From: a virus
Reading direction: 5' to 3' (one strand)
Length of the DNA stretch: 20,038 nucleotides
IMG/VR virus record: IMGVR_UViG_3300032144_000144
Span: 1-20,038 of that record
Below, piece by piece: positions 1 to 8,074 of this stretch. Both the position numbers and the translations under genes were made by a program. Each line of letters starts with the position of its first letter. Position 1 is the stretch's first letter. The notes beneath the pieces were generated by a model. The model did not search any database. It saw only the letters and a program-made list of their open reading frames with translations, and was not told the origin of the DNA.

Positions 1-716
1 ACAAGATCGAGCGTTTCCGCGAAGTCTTGAACGAGAACAAATCCTTGAAGGGAGCGAACGAGCGCTACCGCGAGATGGACGCCACGATGTCGGCCATCGG
101 ACGGGACGCGATGAAGATGGGCATGTCACAAGACGACATGGCACAGCTCTTCGCGTGGCCTCGACTCCTCGCGAGCGATCCGAAAGCGGCGGTCGAAGAA
201 CTACAGAAGTTCGCCGCCATGTGGCAGATGAAGGTCGGCATGGCATTGCCTGACGACCTGAAACAGAAAGTCGATGACGGCGTTCTGGACGATGCCACGG
301 CCAAAGAGGTTGCGGAGTTGCGAGCCAACACCGCGCTCAGCGGCACCCGCCAGAAGGCGGAAGAAGCGGAACGCCAGCGAGTCAGCGCCGCGCAGCGGAC
401 GAAAGAAATTCACGATTCAGTCAACGCGTATCAGGCAGAACTGAAAGCCTCCGATCCCGACTACACGCCGGAAAAGCATGAAATGGTGGTCGATGCGTTG
501 ACAGCATTGGTCACGAAGCATGGCGTGCCGGCGACAGTGGCGGACGCACGGGCGATGGCGAAGAGCGCCTACGACACCGTGAGTAAGCGACTAACTGCTT
601 TCAAGCCCCAGCCTCGTGCCGTTAGCTCTCCAACGGTCGGCCGACGACTCAACCAGCCGGCCGTAGCTCAGCCCAAGTCGATGCGCGAGGCGATAGAAAA
701 CGCACTTGCCCGCTAG
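1..716 (+). CDS. Probable scaffolding protein, 3' part
   Basis: The frame is open from the first complete codon (base 3), so the true start lies left of the window. A TTG at 27 is the first possible start inside it but has no reason to be the real one. The visible part is about 238 residues, strongly charged, helical and rich in Ala, Glu, Lys and Gln, without Cys. Heptad-like stretches (for example ELRANTALSGTRQKAEEAER) suggest coiled coil. The C-terminus is basic and ends REAIENALAR. These features and its place directly upstream of the major capsid gene fit a capsid assembly scaffold, which lines the procapsid and leaves before packaging; T7 gp9 is the positional counterpart. The assignment rests on composition and position, not on a signature motif. 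A minor head protein is the main alternative. Confidence 0.7.
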   Translation, partial: KIERFREVLNENKSLKGANERYREMDATMSAIGRDAMKMGMSQDDMAQLFAWPRLLASDPKAAVEELQKFAAMWQMKVGMALPDDLKQKVDDGVLDDATAKEVAELRANTALSGTRQKAEEAERQRVSAAQRTKEIHDSVNAYQAELKASDPDYTPEKHEMVVDALTALVTKHGVPATVADARAMAKSAYDTVSKRLTAFKPQPRAVSSPTVGRRLNQPAVAQPKSMREAIENALAR

Positions 717-728
717 CTGATACGTCCG

Positions 729-743
729 GCCTCGTTCGGAGGC
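729..743 (+). promoter_or_regulatory. Small hairpin covering the capsid gene ribosome binding site
   Basis: GCCTC (729-733) and GAGGC (739-743) are perfectly complementary around a 5-base GTTCG loop. The right arm contains most of the GGAGG Shine-Dalgarno sequence (738-742) of the capsid gene. This is a 5-bp stem and may form by chance. If real, it could tune initiation of the most abundant structural protein. Confidence 0.2.
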
Positions 744-750
744 TGAACAA

Positions 751-1809
751 ATGGCTTTCACTGCGTCGGAGCTGGCATCCATTGCCAATGCCGCTCTCGA
801 CTTTCATTTCCGGGGGCAGCCGCTGCCGCAGAGCATTCAGGACAAGCCACTCCTGACCAAGCTCGAATCGGCGCGCAAGACGTTCCCCGGCGGCAAAGGC
901 GACATCACTATCCCGGTCAAGGGCAAGTACGCGTTTGAAGGCGCGGCCGTTCCGCCCACCGGTTCACTGCGCGGCTTCACGCACGACGACGCGGTTGCCT
1001 ACGGCAACATCGCGGGCATCGAGCGCGTGAAGTATCCGTGGCGCGAAGTTCACACCGGCTGGAGCTGCACGTTCACCGAACTGAAAATCGACGGCATCAC
1101 CGTTCAGGATTCAGCGTTCGGCGAGAACACCAGCAAGCACAGCAAGCGCGAGCTGACGGCGATCACGAACATCATGCAGGACAAGGTAGAGACGTTCGGT
1201 GAAATCACCGCGAAGTCTCTCAACACGATGTTCTGGGGCGACGGCACCGCCGATCCGCTCGGCTTCGTCGGCCTGCGCTACTTCCTCACGGCGACACCGG
1301 CTGTGGGCGTGACCGGCGGTCTCGACCGCGCGACGAATACGTGGTGGCGGAATCGTTTCGCGTCGTGGCCCGTGGCGACGACCGAAATCCCCAACACGAT
1401 CCATTCGGAGATGCGTCAGCTCCGGCGCTACGGCGGCAACCCGAACCTGGCTCTCGCAGGCTCTGGCTTCCTCGATGCGCTGGTGAAGCAGCTTCGCGAC
1501 AAGGGCTACTACACGGATGCGGGTTGGACTCGTCCGCAGTCCACGGACATTGCCGTGGCGGACATCCGTTACAACAACCTCGTGTTCATGTACGACCCGA
1601 GTCTCGATGACCTGGGCGGCGCGTTCGTGAATAGCTGCTACATCATCGACACGAAGCACCTGTATCCGTATGCGATGGAACAGGAGTGGGGCAAGGATCA
1701 CGCCCCTGCTCGCCCGCATGACGTGTACGCGCTCTACAAGGCGCGCACGTACACCGGCCAGCTCGTTGCCGATCAGCTCAACTGCCACGGCCTCTATCAA
1801 GTCACTTGA
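751..1809 (+). CDS. Major capsid protein
   Basis: This 352-residue protein has the layout of a capsid family found in podoviruses. The N-terminus MAFTASELASIANAALDF is followed by FPGGKGDITIPVKG, a PWREVHTG segment, TELKIDGITV, an acidic helix with KRELTAI, then NTWWRNR, MRQLRRYGG, DPSLDDLGG and a C-terminal LVADQLNCHGLYQ. The length fits an HK97-fold coat protein without a fused protease. A GGAGG at 738-742, 8 bases before the ATG, fixes the start. It sits between the scaffold-like gene and a terminator-like hairpin, the same arrangement as gene 10 in T7. It would form the icosahedral shell. Family recognition comes from memory of related capsids; the fold assignment is an inference. Confidence 0.93.
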   Translation: MAFTASELASIANAALDFHFRGQPLPQSIQDKPLLTKLESARKTFPGGKGDITIPVKGKYAFEGAAVPPTGSLRGFTHDDAVAYGNIAGIERVKYPWREVHTGWSCTFTELKIDGITVQDSAFGENTSKHSKRELTAITNIMQDKVETFGEITAKSLNTMFWGDGTADPLGFVGLRYFLTATPAVGVTGGLDRATNTWWRNRFASWPVATTEIPNTIHSEMRQLRRYGGNPNLALAGSGFLDALVKQLRDKGYYTDAGWTRPQSTDIAVADIRYNNLVFMYDPSLDDLGGAFVNSCYIIDTKHLYPYAMEQEWGKDHAPARPHDVYALYKARTYTGQLVADQLNCHGLYQVT

Positions 1810-1816
1810 TGGAGTC

Positions 1817-1847
1817 AGCGGGGCCGCGCCGTGCGGCCCCGCTTCTT
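1817..1847 (+). terminator. Intrinsic terminator or attenuator after the capsid gene
   Basis: AGCGGGGCCGC (1817-1827) pairs perfectly with GCGGCCCCGCT (1833-1843), an 11-bp GC-rich stem around a GCCGT loop, followed by TTCTT. It starts 8 bases after the capsid stop codon. The T-tract is short and interrupted, and downstream structural genes continue at once, so partial termination that makes capsid transcripts more abundant than distal ones is the likely role. T7 has a terminator at the same place. Confidence 0.72.
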
Positions 1848-1862
1848 ACGCGAGGAGGACAC

Positions 1863-2204
1863 ATGCAGACGCTGAACGCACTGGTTGCACTCACGGGCGA
1901 CCGCAACAACATGGTTTGGAAGATCGGCCTCACGCCTGCGGAAGTCCTGCTCTTGCAGCAGCTTCACGGGACGGACTCCGTTCTCCAGATCGAACCGACT
2001 GGCGATGTGAAGCGCGAGCCAGCGGAAGAGATCGCGCGGCTTCGGTCCATCTACCCGCTGCACCACGAACGCATCCAGAACATATGGCGGGACTATCCCG
2101 GTCCAGCGTTCCCGGTGCGCCTCGATTCACTCGGCATCAATCCGGCGTTGCTGAAACCGGCGGAGGCATCGCAGCCGTTCGCCGTCAGCGCCAAGACCGC
2201 GTGA
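1863..2204 (+). CDS. Small conserved-looking virion-cluster protein, function unknown
   Basis: This encodes 113 residues. The frame is open further upstream, but the ATG at 1863 follows AGGAGG (1853-1858) at 4 bases and lies beyond the capsid terminator, so it is the start. The sequence has an N-terminal stretch (NNMVWKIGLTPAEVLLLQQL), a segment HGTDSVLQIEPTGDV, and a Pro-containing second half with RIQNIWRDYPGPAFPVRL. No membrane segment, signal peptide or Cys is present. I recognise no family. Its place between capsid and head-tail adaptor suggests a structural or assembly role such as decoration, head completion or connector protein. That is inferred from position only. Confidence 0.82.
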   Translation: MQTLNALVALTGDRNNMVWKIGLTPAEVLLLQQLHGTDSVLQIEPTGDVKREPAEEIARLRSIYPLHHERIQNIWRDYPGPAFPVRLDSLGINPALLKPAEASQPFAVSAKTA

Positions 2205-2208
2205 CACC

Positions 2209-2976
2209 GTGCGCGGCCAAACGCTCACCGAGTTGTTGAGCGACCTGAAAGCGGAGTGCGGCTACAGCCAGAACGCCGCCCACGGCATCAACAATCGCGA
2301 TTCACTCGTGCAAGTTCTCAAGCGCACGCAGCGTCGGCTGTGGAGCGACTGGGACTGGATGCACATGCGCGTGTCGCGTGACATGCAGTTGAACGCCGGC
2401 CAGCGCTACTACAACTGCCCGACTGATCTTCCCTACGAGCGCATCGATGCGGCGGAGGTGAAGTTCGGCGGGCAGTGGATTCCGCTGTGCTTCGGCATCA
2501 ACGAGCGGCAGTACAGCATCTACGACCCACGCACCGACGAGCGGTCCTGGCCGATTCGTAACTGGGACATCGCCGAGGACCCTGCCGACACCGCCGGCAC
2601 TCCTGACAATCGCGGCATGATCGAGGTGTGGCCGATGCCTTCGGACACTGGCACGCCGCCGAGTCCGACGAGCGACCTTGAGGGCAACATCCGTCTCACG
2701 GGCATTCGCTTCCTGCGCCCGTTCAACTCCGACAGCGACCGCTGCGACCTCGACGGGGATCTGATTGTCCTCTTCGCTGCGGCGGAAATTCTCATGCGCG
2801 ACCGCAAGGAGGATGCGCAGGCCAAACTACAGGCCGCGAACACGCTGTACATGAAACTCCGCGGCAATCAGGAGAAGAACCGCACGTTCAATCTGAACGG
2901 CGATTGCTGCGAAGAGGATGGCGAACAGCCGGTTGTGTTCGCACATCCCGTGCCGTTCTCAATCTCGGGGAGCTGA
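2209..2976 (+). CDS. Head-tail adaptor (T7 gp11 position)
   Basis: This 255-residue protein begins at a GTG four bases after the previous stop. No Shine-Dalgarno is visible, so translation probably depends on coupling to the upstream gene. The N-terminal helices (TLTELLSDLKAEC, then SLVQVLKRTQRRLWSDWDW) resemble the opening of tail-tube A or adaptor proteins that dock under the portal. The middle is beta-rich (YYNCPTDLPYERIDAAEVKF), and a long C-terminal helical part (LIVLFAAAEILMRDRKEDAQ) packs as in adaptor dodecamers. Position after capsid and before the nozzle-like gene agrees. The last codon overlaps the next gene as TGATG. The function is assigned from fold-like features plus order; no catalytic motif is expected. 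Confidence 0.78.
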   Translation: MRGQTLTELLSDLKAECGYSQNAAHGINNRDSLVQVLKRTQRRLWSDWDWMHMRVSRDMQLNAGQRYYNCPTDLPYERIDAAEVKFGGQWIPLCFGINERQYSIYDPRTDERSWPIRNWDIAEDPADTAGTPDNRGMIEVWPMPSDTGTPPSPTSDLEGNIRLTGIRFLRPFNSDSDRCDLDGDLIVLFAAAEILMRDRKEDAQAKLQAANTLYMKLRGNQEKNRTFNLNGDCCEEDGEQPVVFAHPVPFSISGS

Positions 2977-4985
2977 TGGCCTACACCGTCGTCAAATCGT
3001 TCGAGAAGGGAATCGACACCCGGCGACTCCTCGATACGACCGAGGCCGGCGCGTTGCTCGATGGACGCGACTGTCACATCACTCTCGGCGGCGAGCTGGA
3101 GAAGCGTGCGGCCTTCGTGAACCTGGGCACGCTGCCGGCGACGACCGTGGGTATGTGGGTCACGGAGGGCCGCGTGATCCACACGTGGGGCAGTGCCGCG
3201 ACTGCGCCGGCCGGAATGCCGGCGGGCGCTATCTACCACTCGATTCCCGATCCTGACGCGTCGCCGCTGACGCACATCTTGTCGGTAGAAGAGTTCAACG
3301 GCGGTCTGTATGTGATCGCGCAGTACGCCGACGGCCATCAATACCATTGGTGGTACTCGGGCGGTGCCGACCTTCTGGTGACGATCAAACCGCCAGAATC
3401 AGTGGACACTCCCGGCGGCGGTGGCGGAACGGTTACTCCACCGACGACCGGACCAACGTACAAACCGCAGGCGTCTGTGGGCTTCCGCGCCGCTGTCTAC
3501 CTCAACAGCACGCCTCCGACCCACATGTACCTGTACTGGATTTACCTGCTCGCACCGACGAGCACGTACAACTTCGGGCCGACCGGCACCATCGACGCGT
3601 GGAGCCTGATTCCCTCCGATGGCGTAACTGCTGAGGGCCGTCCGACGCACAGCGATCTCAAGGTCGCATATCCAGGCGGCACTGCTGGTTCGGAAATGGC
3701 GGCGCTCGTCATGGAGCACGTTAACTCCACAGTCACGACACCAAAGGTGCAGTGCCAATCAGGCGCTCCCGGTAGCCTCAACACCAACGTCCAGTTCTGG
3801 ATTGACGTACCCGGCACGCTCTACAACGGCTACAAGCTGGAGATTCGCACGAGCGCCACGGTGCGCTCGCTCGACATGGGCCCGTATACGTTCTCTGGCG
3901 GCATCAACAGCGGCGGCGTGTCGTTGTTAGAGACGCACCATGCGCCGTTGCCGGGACCGATGCCGCGCGCGGGCGACCCCGGCGATCCGATTGAAAAGGG
4001 TTACTTCGCCATCGCCCACAACTACCGCATGTTCTCCGTGCAGGGGACGATGCTGAACTTCTCGGCACCGAAGGACCCGACCGAGTGGGACAACATCGAC
4101 AAGAACGCCGGCTTCATCGATCACTCGATGATTACGAACCGTGCCCCTCATCTAATTTCGATGGCCGACTATGGCGGAGACCTGGCTGTCTTTGCGACGC
4201 GCCACATCTTCGTCTGGAACATCGACGTACTGCCCGAAGGCGATTTCAAGAAGCAGACGATTCACGGCACCGGGACGTTCGCCCCGCATAGCGTGACGCC
4301 GTGGGGACAGACGGATGTCATGTACCTCGACATCAGCGGCATTCGGTCGCTGCGCGCGCGCGATTCATCGGAGCAAGCATACTCGGCCGACATCGGCACG
4401 ATGATCGATGACCTCGTGCGCGCCAAGATCGCAACCCTCACCGACGCGGAGAAGCGATATCAGGTGTGGGGCATCGTGGAGCCACGCTCCGGCCGTCTCT
4501 GGATGGCGCTCAAGGATCGCATCTACGTTCTGTCGTTCTACCCATCGAGCCGCATTGCGGCGTGGACGTGGTACGACGCGACGACCGCGCCCGTCAACTA
4601 CATGAACAGCTCTGACGACAGTGTGTACTGGCGGTCTGGCAACAACATCATGATCTACGGCGGCGTGACTGGCGCGACCTACGACGCGACCGAAGGGCTC
4701 GCGCGCATTCCGTATATCGACGCCGGCAAGGCTGCGACCTCGAAGAACTGGACTGGCTTCGATGCCGCGATCTATGGCACGTGGACGGTGCGCGGATCGT
4801 TTGATCCAACGCTGCCGACCGCCTACGACTTGTTAGCCACCATCACAAAGAGCACGTACCAGCAGCAGAAGATCGCGGTCAACGGCGAGTCGCCAGCACT
4901 CTCGCTTGAACTCCGCACCACCTTCGTTGGCCCCGCAAGGATCGGCAATGCAAGCCTGCACTACACCGACAGCACCGCAGATTGA
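2976..4985 (+). CDS. Tail tube / nozzle-like protein (T7 gp12 position)
   Basis: This encodes 669 residues. The frame is open upstream, but the ATG at 2976 overlaps the previous stop and follows GGGGAG (2967-2972), and the protein then opens with MAYTVVKSFEKGIDTRRLLD. That is the typical start of podovirus tail-tube B or stabilisation proteins, which carry a beta-propeller-like body. Blocks such as YRMFSVQGTMLNFS, PKDPTEW, LAVFATRHIFVW, FAPHSVTPWGQTDVMYLD and SRIAAWTWYD look like repeated blades. A Gly-rich then Thr/Pro-rich hinge (residues ~143-165) introduces about 170 residues that look like an inserted beta domain before the body resumes near residue 330. No enzyme motif is seen. The protein should close the short tail. 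Confidence 0.78.
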   Translation: MAYTVVKSFEKGIDTRRLLDTTEAGALLDGRDCHITLGGELEKRAAFVNLGTLPATTVGMWVTEGRVIHTWGSAATAPAGMPAGAIYHSIPDPDASPLTHILSVEEFNGGLYVIAQYADGHQYHWWYSGGADLLVTIKPPESVDTPGGGGGTVTPPTTGPTYKPQASVGFRAAVYLNSTPPTHMYLYWIYLLAPTSTYNFGPTGTIDAWSLIPSDGVTAEGRPTHSDLKVAYPGGTAGSEMAALVMEHVNSTVTTPKVQCQSGAPGSLNTNVQFWIDVPGTLYNGYKLEIRTSATVRSLDMGPYTFSGGINSGGVSLLETHHAPLPGPMPRAGDPGDPIEKGYFAIAHNYRMFSVQGTMLNFSAPKDPTEWDNIDKNAGFIDHSMITNRAPHLISMADYGGDLAVFATRHIFVWNIDVLPEGDFKKQTIHGTGTFAPHSVTPWGQTDVMYLDISGIRSLRARDSSEQAYSADIGTMIDDLVRAKIATLTDAEKRYQVWGIVEPRSGRLWMALKDRIYVLSFYPSSRIAAWTWYDATTAPVNYMNSSDDSVYWRSGNNIMIYGGVTGATYDATEGLARIPYIDAGKAATSKNWTGFDAAIYGTWTVRGSFDPTLPTAYDLLATITKSTYQQQKIAVNGESPALSLELRTTFVGPARIGNASLHYTDSTAD

Positions 4986-5418
4986 ACGGCTGATGCAGTC
5001 GCGCGTGATCCTGCCGCACCACCGGGACGTGTGGGGTGACATTCTGCCTGGGCTCGAGAAATTGGCGGGCATGTACCCGGACACCGATTGGACGATTGAC
5101 GGCGTAAAGCGAATGCTCGATGAGGATCGGGCCATTCTGTTGGTGGATCGCGCAGACCCGTCCGCGTTTGCCATCGTTCAGTTCCGCGCATACCCCTACG
5201 CGGAAGATGAAACGGAGTTGTTCGTCTATCTAGTGTGGCACCAAGGCGGCGAAGCCATCGCGCGCTTTCAGTCCCATCTGGAGATGTTCGCGCACCACGG
5301 CGGCGCGCGGCATATGCGGTTCCACTCGCGACGCCCCGCGTTCCTGCGCGTCGCGGATCGCGCTGGCTATCGGATGCACAGCGTCGAATACGTGAAGGAG
5401 ATTGCCCATGTTCGGTGA
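4948..5418 (+). CDS. GNAT-like protein in the T7 gp13 position
   Basis: This encodes 156 residues. The ATG at 4948 has AAGG at 4937-4940 seven bases upstream. A TTG at 4906 and an ATG at 4993 are alternatives. It overlaps the tail gene by 38 bases. The order of elements fits the N-acyltransferase fold: N-terminal helices (QIERLMQSRV, LEKLAGMY), a strand DRAILLVD, AFAIVQFRAYPYAEDETELFVYLVW as paired central strands, a helix GEAIARFQSHLEMFAHHGGA, then strand HMRFHSR, helix PAFLRVADRAGYR and a last strand. The Q/RxxGxG/A acetyl-CoA loop is not clear (WHQGGEAI is the closest), so it may be a non-catalytic GNAT fold. T7 gp13 is a small internal core protein at the same map position. Confidence 0.68.
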   Translation: MQACTTPTAPQIERLMQSRVILPHHRDVWGDILPGLEKLAGMYPDTDWTIDGVKRMLDEDRAILLVDRADPSAFAIVQFRAYPYAEDETELFVYLVWHQGGEAIARFQSHLEMFAHHGGARHMRFHSRRPAFLRVADRAGYRMHSVEYVKEIAHVR

Positions 5419-6025
5419 CGGTGGAGCGGGCCGCGAAGCCTCCCGCGCTCGAAACGAGGAACTGGCACGTCAGGGTCGCATCGCTCGCGCATCGGGCGAG
5501 ACGCGCCAGAAGTTCCGCGATGTGTTCAGCGATGACTACTACGCGCAGGAGCTGGCGAAGTACAAGGCCGCATACGAGCCGGATATCAATCGTCAGCACG
5601 CGCAGGCCAAGCAGCAGATGCTGGGGGCGCTCATGCGTGCCGGCTTGTTCGATTCCAGCGTCGCAGCGAAGAAGGCCGGCGAGGCGGAAGAAGCTCTCGC
5701 GAGCGCACGGAACGAGGTAACGCAGCGCGGCCTACAGGCGCAGGCGAACCGCAAGCAGGATGTTGCAGCCGCCGAGAACACGGTGATCGGTCAGCTCATC
5801 AACACCGCCGATCAGGGCGCGGCATTCGAGAACGCCGCGTCAGCGATCCGCACGAACTCGACGCCAATGCCGACGCCGATGCTTGGGCAGATATTCACCG
5901 ACCTCTCGGCCGGTCTCGCGACGCAGGCGGACCTCGAACGCAACAGGCAGAACCGCTACACGGTGATGGGTCGCATTCCAGGCTGGAATAGTGGCGGTCG
6001 CTACACCCGGAACGTCGGAGGTTAA
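5408..6025 (+). CDS. Probable internal virion (ejection) protein, gp14 position
   Basis: This encodes 205 residues. The ATG at 5408 follows AAGGAG (5395-5400) at 7 bases and overlaps the previous gene's end by 11 bases. It is mostly helical and rich in Ala, Gln, Arg and Glu: ARNEELARQGRIARASGE, YYAQELAKYKAAY, QHAQAKQQMLGALMRAGLF, and a long Ala/Glu helix through KKAGEAEEALASARNEV. The C-terminus turns Pro/Gly-rich and ends with RIPGWNSGGRYTRNVGG. No signal peptide or membrane segment is present. This composition and the position before two more helical genes and a giant gene match the set of internal core proteins that podoviruses eject to extend their tail. Specific homology cannot be shown by eye. 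Confidence 0.75.
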   Translation: MFGDGGAGREASRARNEELARQGRIARASGETRQKFRDVFSDDYYAQELAKYKAAYEPDINRQHAQAKQQMLGALMRAGLFDSSVAAKKAGEAEEALASARNEVTQRGLQAQANRKQDVAAAENTVIGQLINTADQGAAFENAASAIRTNSTPMPTPMLGQIFTDLSAGLATQADLERNRQNRYTVMGRIPGWNSGGRYTRNVGG

Positions 6026-6027
6026 CC

Positions 6028-6909
6028 ATGGAACCGCTGACATGGGTCTATCTCGCTTTGCTCGCTGCAAGCACCGCTGCGAGCGCTAAGTCGCAGCAGA
6101 AGACCAATCAGGCCCGCGCGAAAGTGCAGGCCGAAGACACGCGCCGCCGCAAGGAACAGCAAAAGCAGTCCGAAGCCGCCGCGCTCAAGACGCAGGACTC
6201 GTATTTCAACCAGAAACAGGCCGCTGCGGATCGCGAGGCCGAACTCGCGCAGCAGTTTGCACCCAGCGAAGCGCCAGCGCCGACCACGGACGCCAGCGGT
6301 ACGCGCTTCCTCTCGACCGACGCGCCTACACACTCCACGGCCACGGTCGAAGCGACACAGCAGGAGATGAATCGCGGACGTGCGCGCGCCTCGCAGCGCG
6401 CGACCTCGCTGGCGCAGTTGGGCGCGTTCTCCGACGCCATGCGCGCGGCCGGCCTCGAAGCGGGCCGCAACGCGCAAGACATAGGAATCAGCGCGAGCAA
6501 CTTGCAGGGCTGGACGCAGAACGTGTTGCCCGCGCTTTACGCAAAGGCCAACACCGCCGGCAAGGACTGGTCTACGGCGGCGGACGTGATGAAGCTCGTC
6601 GCGGCCGTCATGGCTCCCGCCGCGCTTGGCGGCGGCGGCGCGGCGGCGGCCGGCACTGAGGGCGCGAGCGCGGGCACGACTGCCGCCGACATCTCGGCCG
6701 CGCGCTTTGGCGACTTCGCGACGCAGGGTTTCCAGATGGCCCCGAGTGCGACTGCCGGCGTTTTCGGCTCCACGGCGATGGCACCGGTCAATGAGGCTGC
6801 AATGAACGCGTGGCGAGCGTACTGGAACGGATTGCCCCTCACTGGAGCCGACCAGACGGCTCTCGGCGCTGGCTTCGGTCAGTTCCCACTCGCGACCCGA
6901 GGATTCTGA
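6028..6909 (+). CDS. Probable internal virion (ejection) protein with hydrophobic N-terminus
   Basis: This encodes 293 residues. GGAGG (6017-6021) lies 6 bases before the ATG. The protein begins with a hydrophobic helix (WVYLALLAASTAASA, residues ~6-20), followed by a long, highly charged Lys/Gln/Arg/Ala helix to about residue 75, a Pro/Ser/Thr-rich linker, a second Ala/Arg helix, and a Gly/Ala-rich hydrophobic stretch (MKLVAAVMAPAALGGGGAAA, residues ~188-207). A single membrane-inserting helix followed by coiled coil is usual in phage internal proteins that join a transmembrane ejection channel. It lies between two other helical genes, with short gaps on either side (2 and 7 bases). It could also be a tail-associated structural protein. 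Confidence 0.75.
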   Translation: MEPLTWVYLALLAASTAASAKSQQKTNQARAKVQAEDTRRRKEQQKQSEAAALKTQDSYFNQKQAAADREAELAQQFAPSEAPAPTTDASGTRFLSTDAPTHSTATVEATQQEMNRGRARASQRATSLAQLGAFSDAMRAAGLEAGRNAQDIGISASNLQGWTQNVLPALYAKANTAGKDWSTAADVMKLVAAVMAPAALGGGGAAAAGTEGASAGTTAADISAARFGDFATQGFQMAPSATAGVFGSTAMAPVNEAAMNAWRAYWNGLPLTGADQTALGAGFGQFPLATRGF

Positions 6910-6916
6910 GGCACGT

Positions 6917-8074
6917 ATGGCTACCGTACCCAACTACTACTACAACTCGCCGTGGCTCGCCGACATCGGCCGCAATCTCGCGTCCGCGCTACGACCGCCG
7001 GATGCGCAGGAGATTCTGGCGCGGCAGCGTGCGGAGTGGCAGTTCGGCCGCGAACAGGAACTCGCGCGGATTTTCGATGAGGACCGCGCGAACACGCAGC
7101 TCGCCGAGGACAAGTTAAGTCAGCTCATTCAGATGGAGCCGGCCCTGAATCCTGTCACCGGCATCATTGATGAACGCCAGACGGAGCTGAATGCACGCGG
7201 CCTGTTAGGCGAAGTGATCGACAAGGGCGGCCTCAAGTTCGTCGATCCGTCATTCAAAGCCGCCGGCACGGCAAGCCCCGCCTTTGCGGCGCAGGAAGCT
7301 CTCAAAACGCTCGGCATCCAGGCGCAGCAGCAGATGTTGGCGCAGCGCTTCGCGCAGCAGTTGGGGATGCAGTCGAACCTCTTTGGTCAGCAGCAACTGT
7401 TGCAAGGCAATCAGTTCGCGCATCAGGACTCGATGCAGTCCCGTCTCTTCGAGCAGCAGATGAAATTGCAGCTTGCGCGCCAGCAGGCGCGCCTCGCGGA
7501 GATCGCAGCGAAGGGCCCGCCGGGTGCCGGCAAGCCGCCAGTCATCGCAGGAAAGATTCTGGAGGACATCGTTGGCGGATTGACGACGATGGTGCAGCAG
7601 TCCGGCAAGCAGATGCGGCAAGAGGACTTCGACCGACTGGTGGACTTGGCCGGCCAGTACGCGCAGCAGGCGCGCAGCGCGCCGGCCGGCGTGAATCGTG
7701 CGTGGTCCGAAGCGTTCCCCGGCGTGGCGAGCTACGGCGATGCGCCATCGGCGGAAGTGCCGGAGCCGAACACGTTCATGAATCGATTGCTGCGCACGTT
7801 CGGCAGCAATCCCACCGATTCGTATCTCTCGCCGAGTTTCGGCGCGCCGCCGAATCTGAGCGACGCCATACCCGCGCCGCCCGCGCCCGTGGCCGCGCCG
7901 GCCCCTGCGCCGAGTGTCGCGCCGCCGCCGCCAGCTCCCGCCCCAGCGCGTCCGCAGGCCGCGCCAGCGTCGAAGACGCCGCCGGCCAGCGCGTTAAAAG
8001 AAGGCGTGAACACGAAGTTCAAGAACGGTCAGGTCTGGACCTTGAAGAACGGCGTACCGACGAGGGTGAATTGA
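6917..8074 (+). CDS. Probable internal virion protein, Gln-rich with Pro-rich tail
   Basis: This encodes 385 residues; GAGG at 6908-6911 precedes the ATG by 5 bases. The N-terminus MATVPNYYYNSPWLADIGRN is followed by helical, charged segments. A Gln-rich region at ~135-195 holds two similar blocks, MQSNLFGQQ (151-159) and MQSRLFEQQ (173-181), spaced 22 residues. A further helical part covers ~205-260. A Pro/Ala linker (~312-365) leads to a short basic terminal motif FKNGQVWTLKNGVPTRV, which resembles a small binding hairpin. The stop overlaps the start of the giant gene (TGATG), implying coupled translation. In T7 order this is the gp15 position. No enzyme motif was found. The terminal motif might dock to the giant protein, but that is a guess. 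Confidence 0.75.
   Translation: MATVPNYYYNSPWLADIGRNLASALRPPDAQEILARQRAEWQFGREQELARIFDEDRANTQLAEDKLSQLIQMEPALNPVTGIIDERQTELNARGLLGEVIDKGGLKFVDPSFKAAGTASPAFAAQEALKTLGIQAQQQMLAQRFAQQLGMQSNLFGQQQLLQGNQFAHQDSMQSRLFEQQMKLQLARQQARLAEIAAKGPPGAGKPPVIAGKILEDIVGGLTTMVQQSGKQMRQEDFDRLVDLAGQYAQQARSAPAGVNRAWSEAFPGVASYGDAPSAEVPEPNTFMNRLLRTFGSNPTDSYLSPSFGAPPNLSDAIPAPPAPVAAPAPAPSVAPPPPAPAPARPQAAPASKTPPASALKEGVNTKFKNGQVWTLKNGVPTRVN

Noticed and set aside
1111-1800. 229-codon antisense ORF opposite the capsid gene
   Set aside because: The capsid protein is recognisable on the forward strand; the antisense product looks like complement of GC-rich codons.
6022-6933. 303-codon antisense ORF opposite an internal virion gene
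   Set aside because: Arg/Gly/Ala-rich shadow covering the whole real gene, which has a proper ribosome binding site on the other strand.
7702-8073. Upstream extension of the giant reading frame to 7702
   Set aside because: It overlaps the preceding gene, is Arg/Ser-rich like a shadow frame, and the ATG at 8074 has a good ribosome binding site and stop-start overlap.
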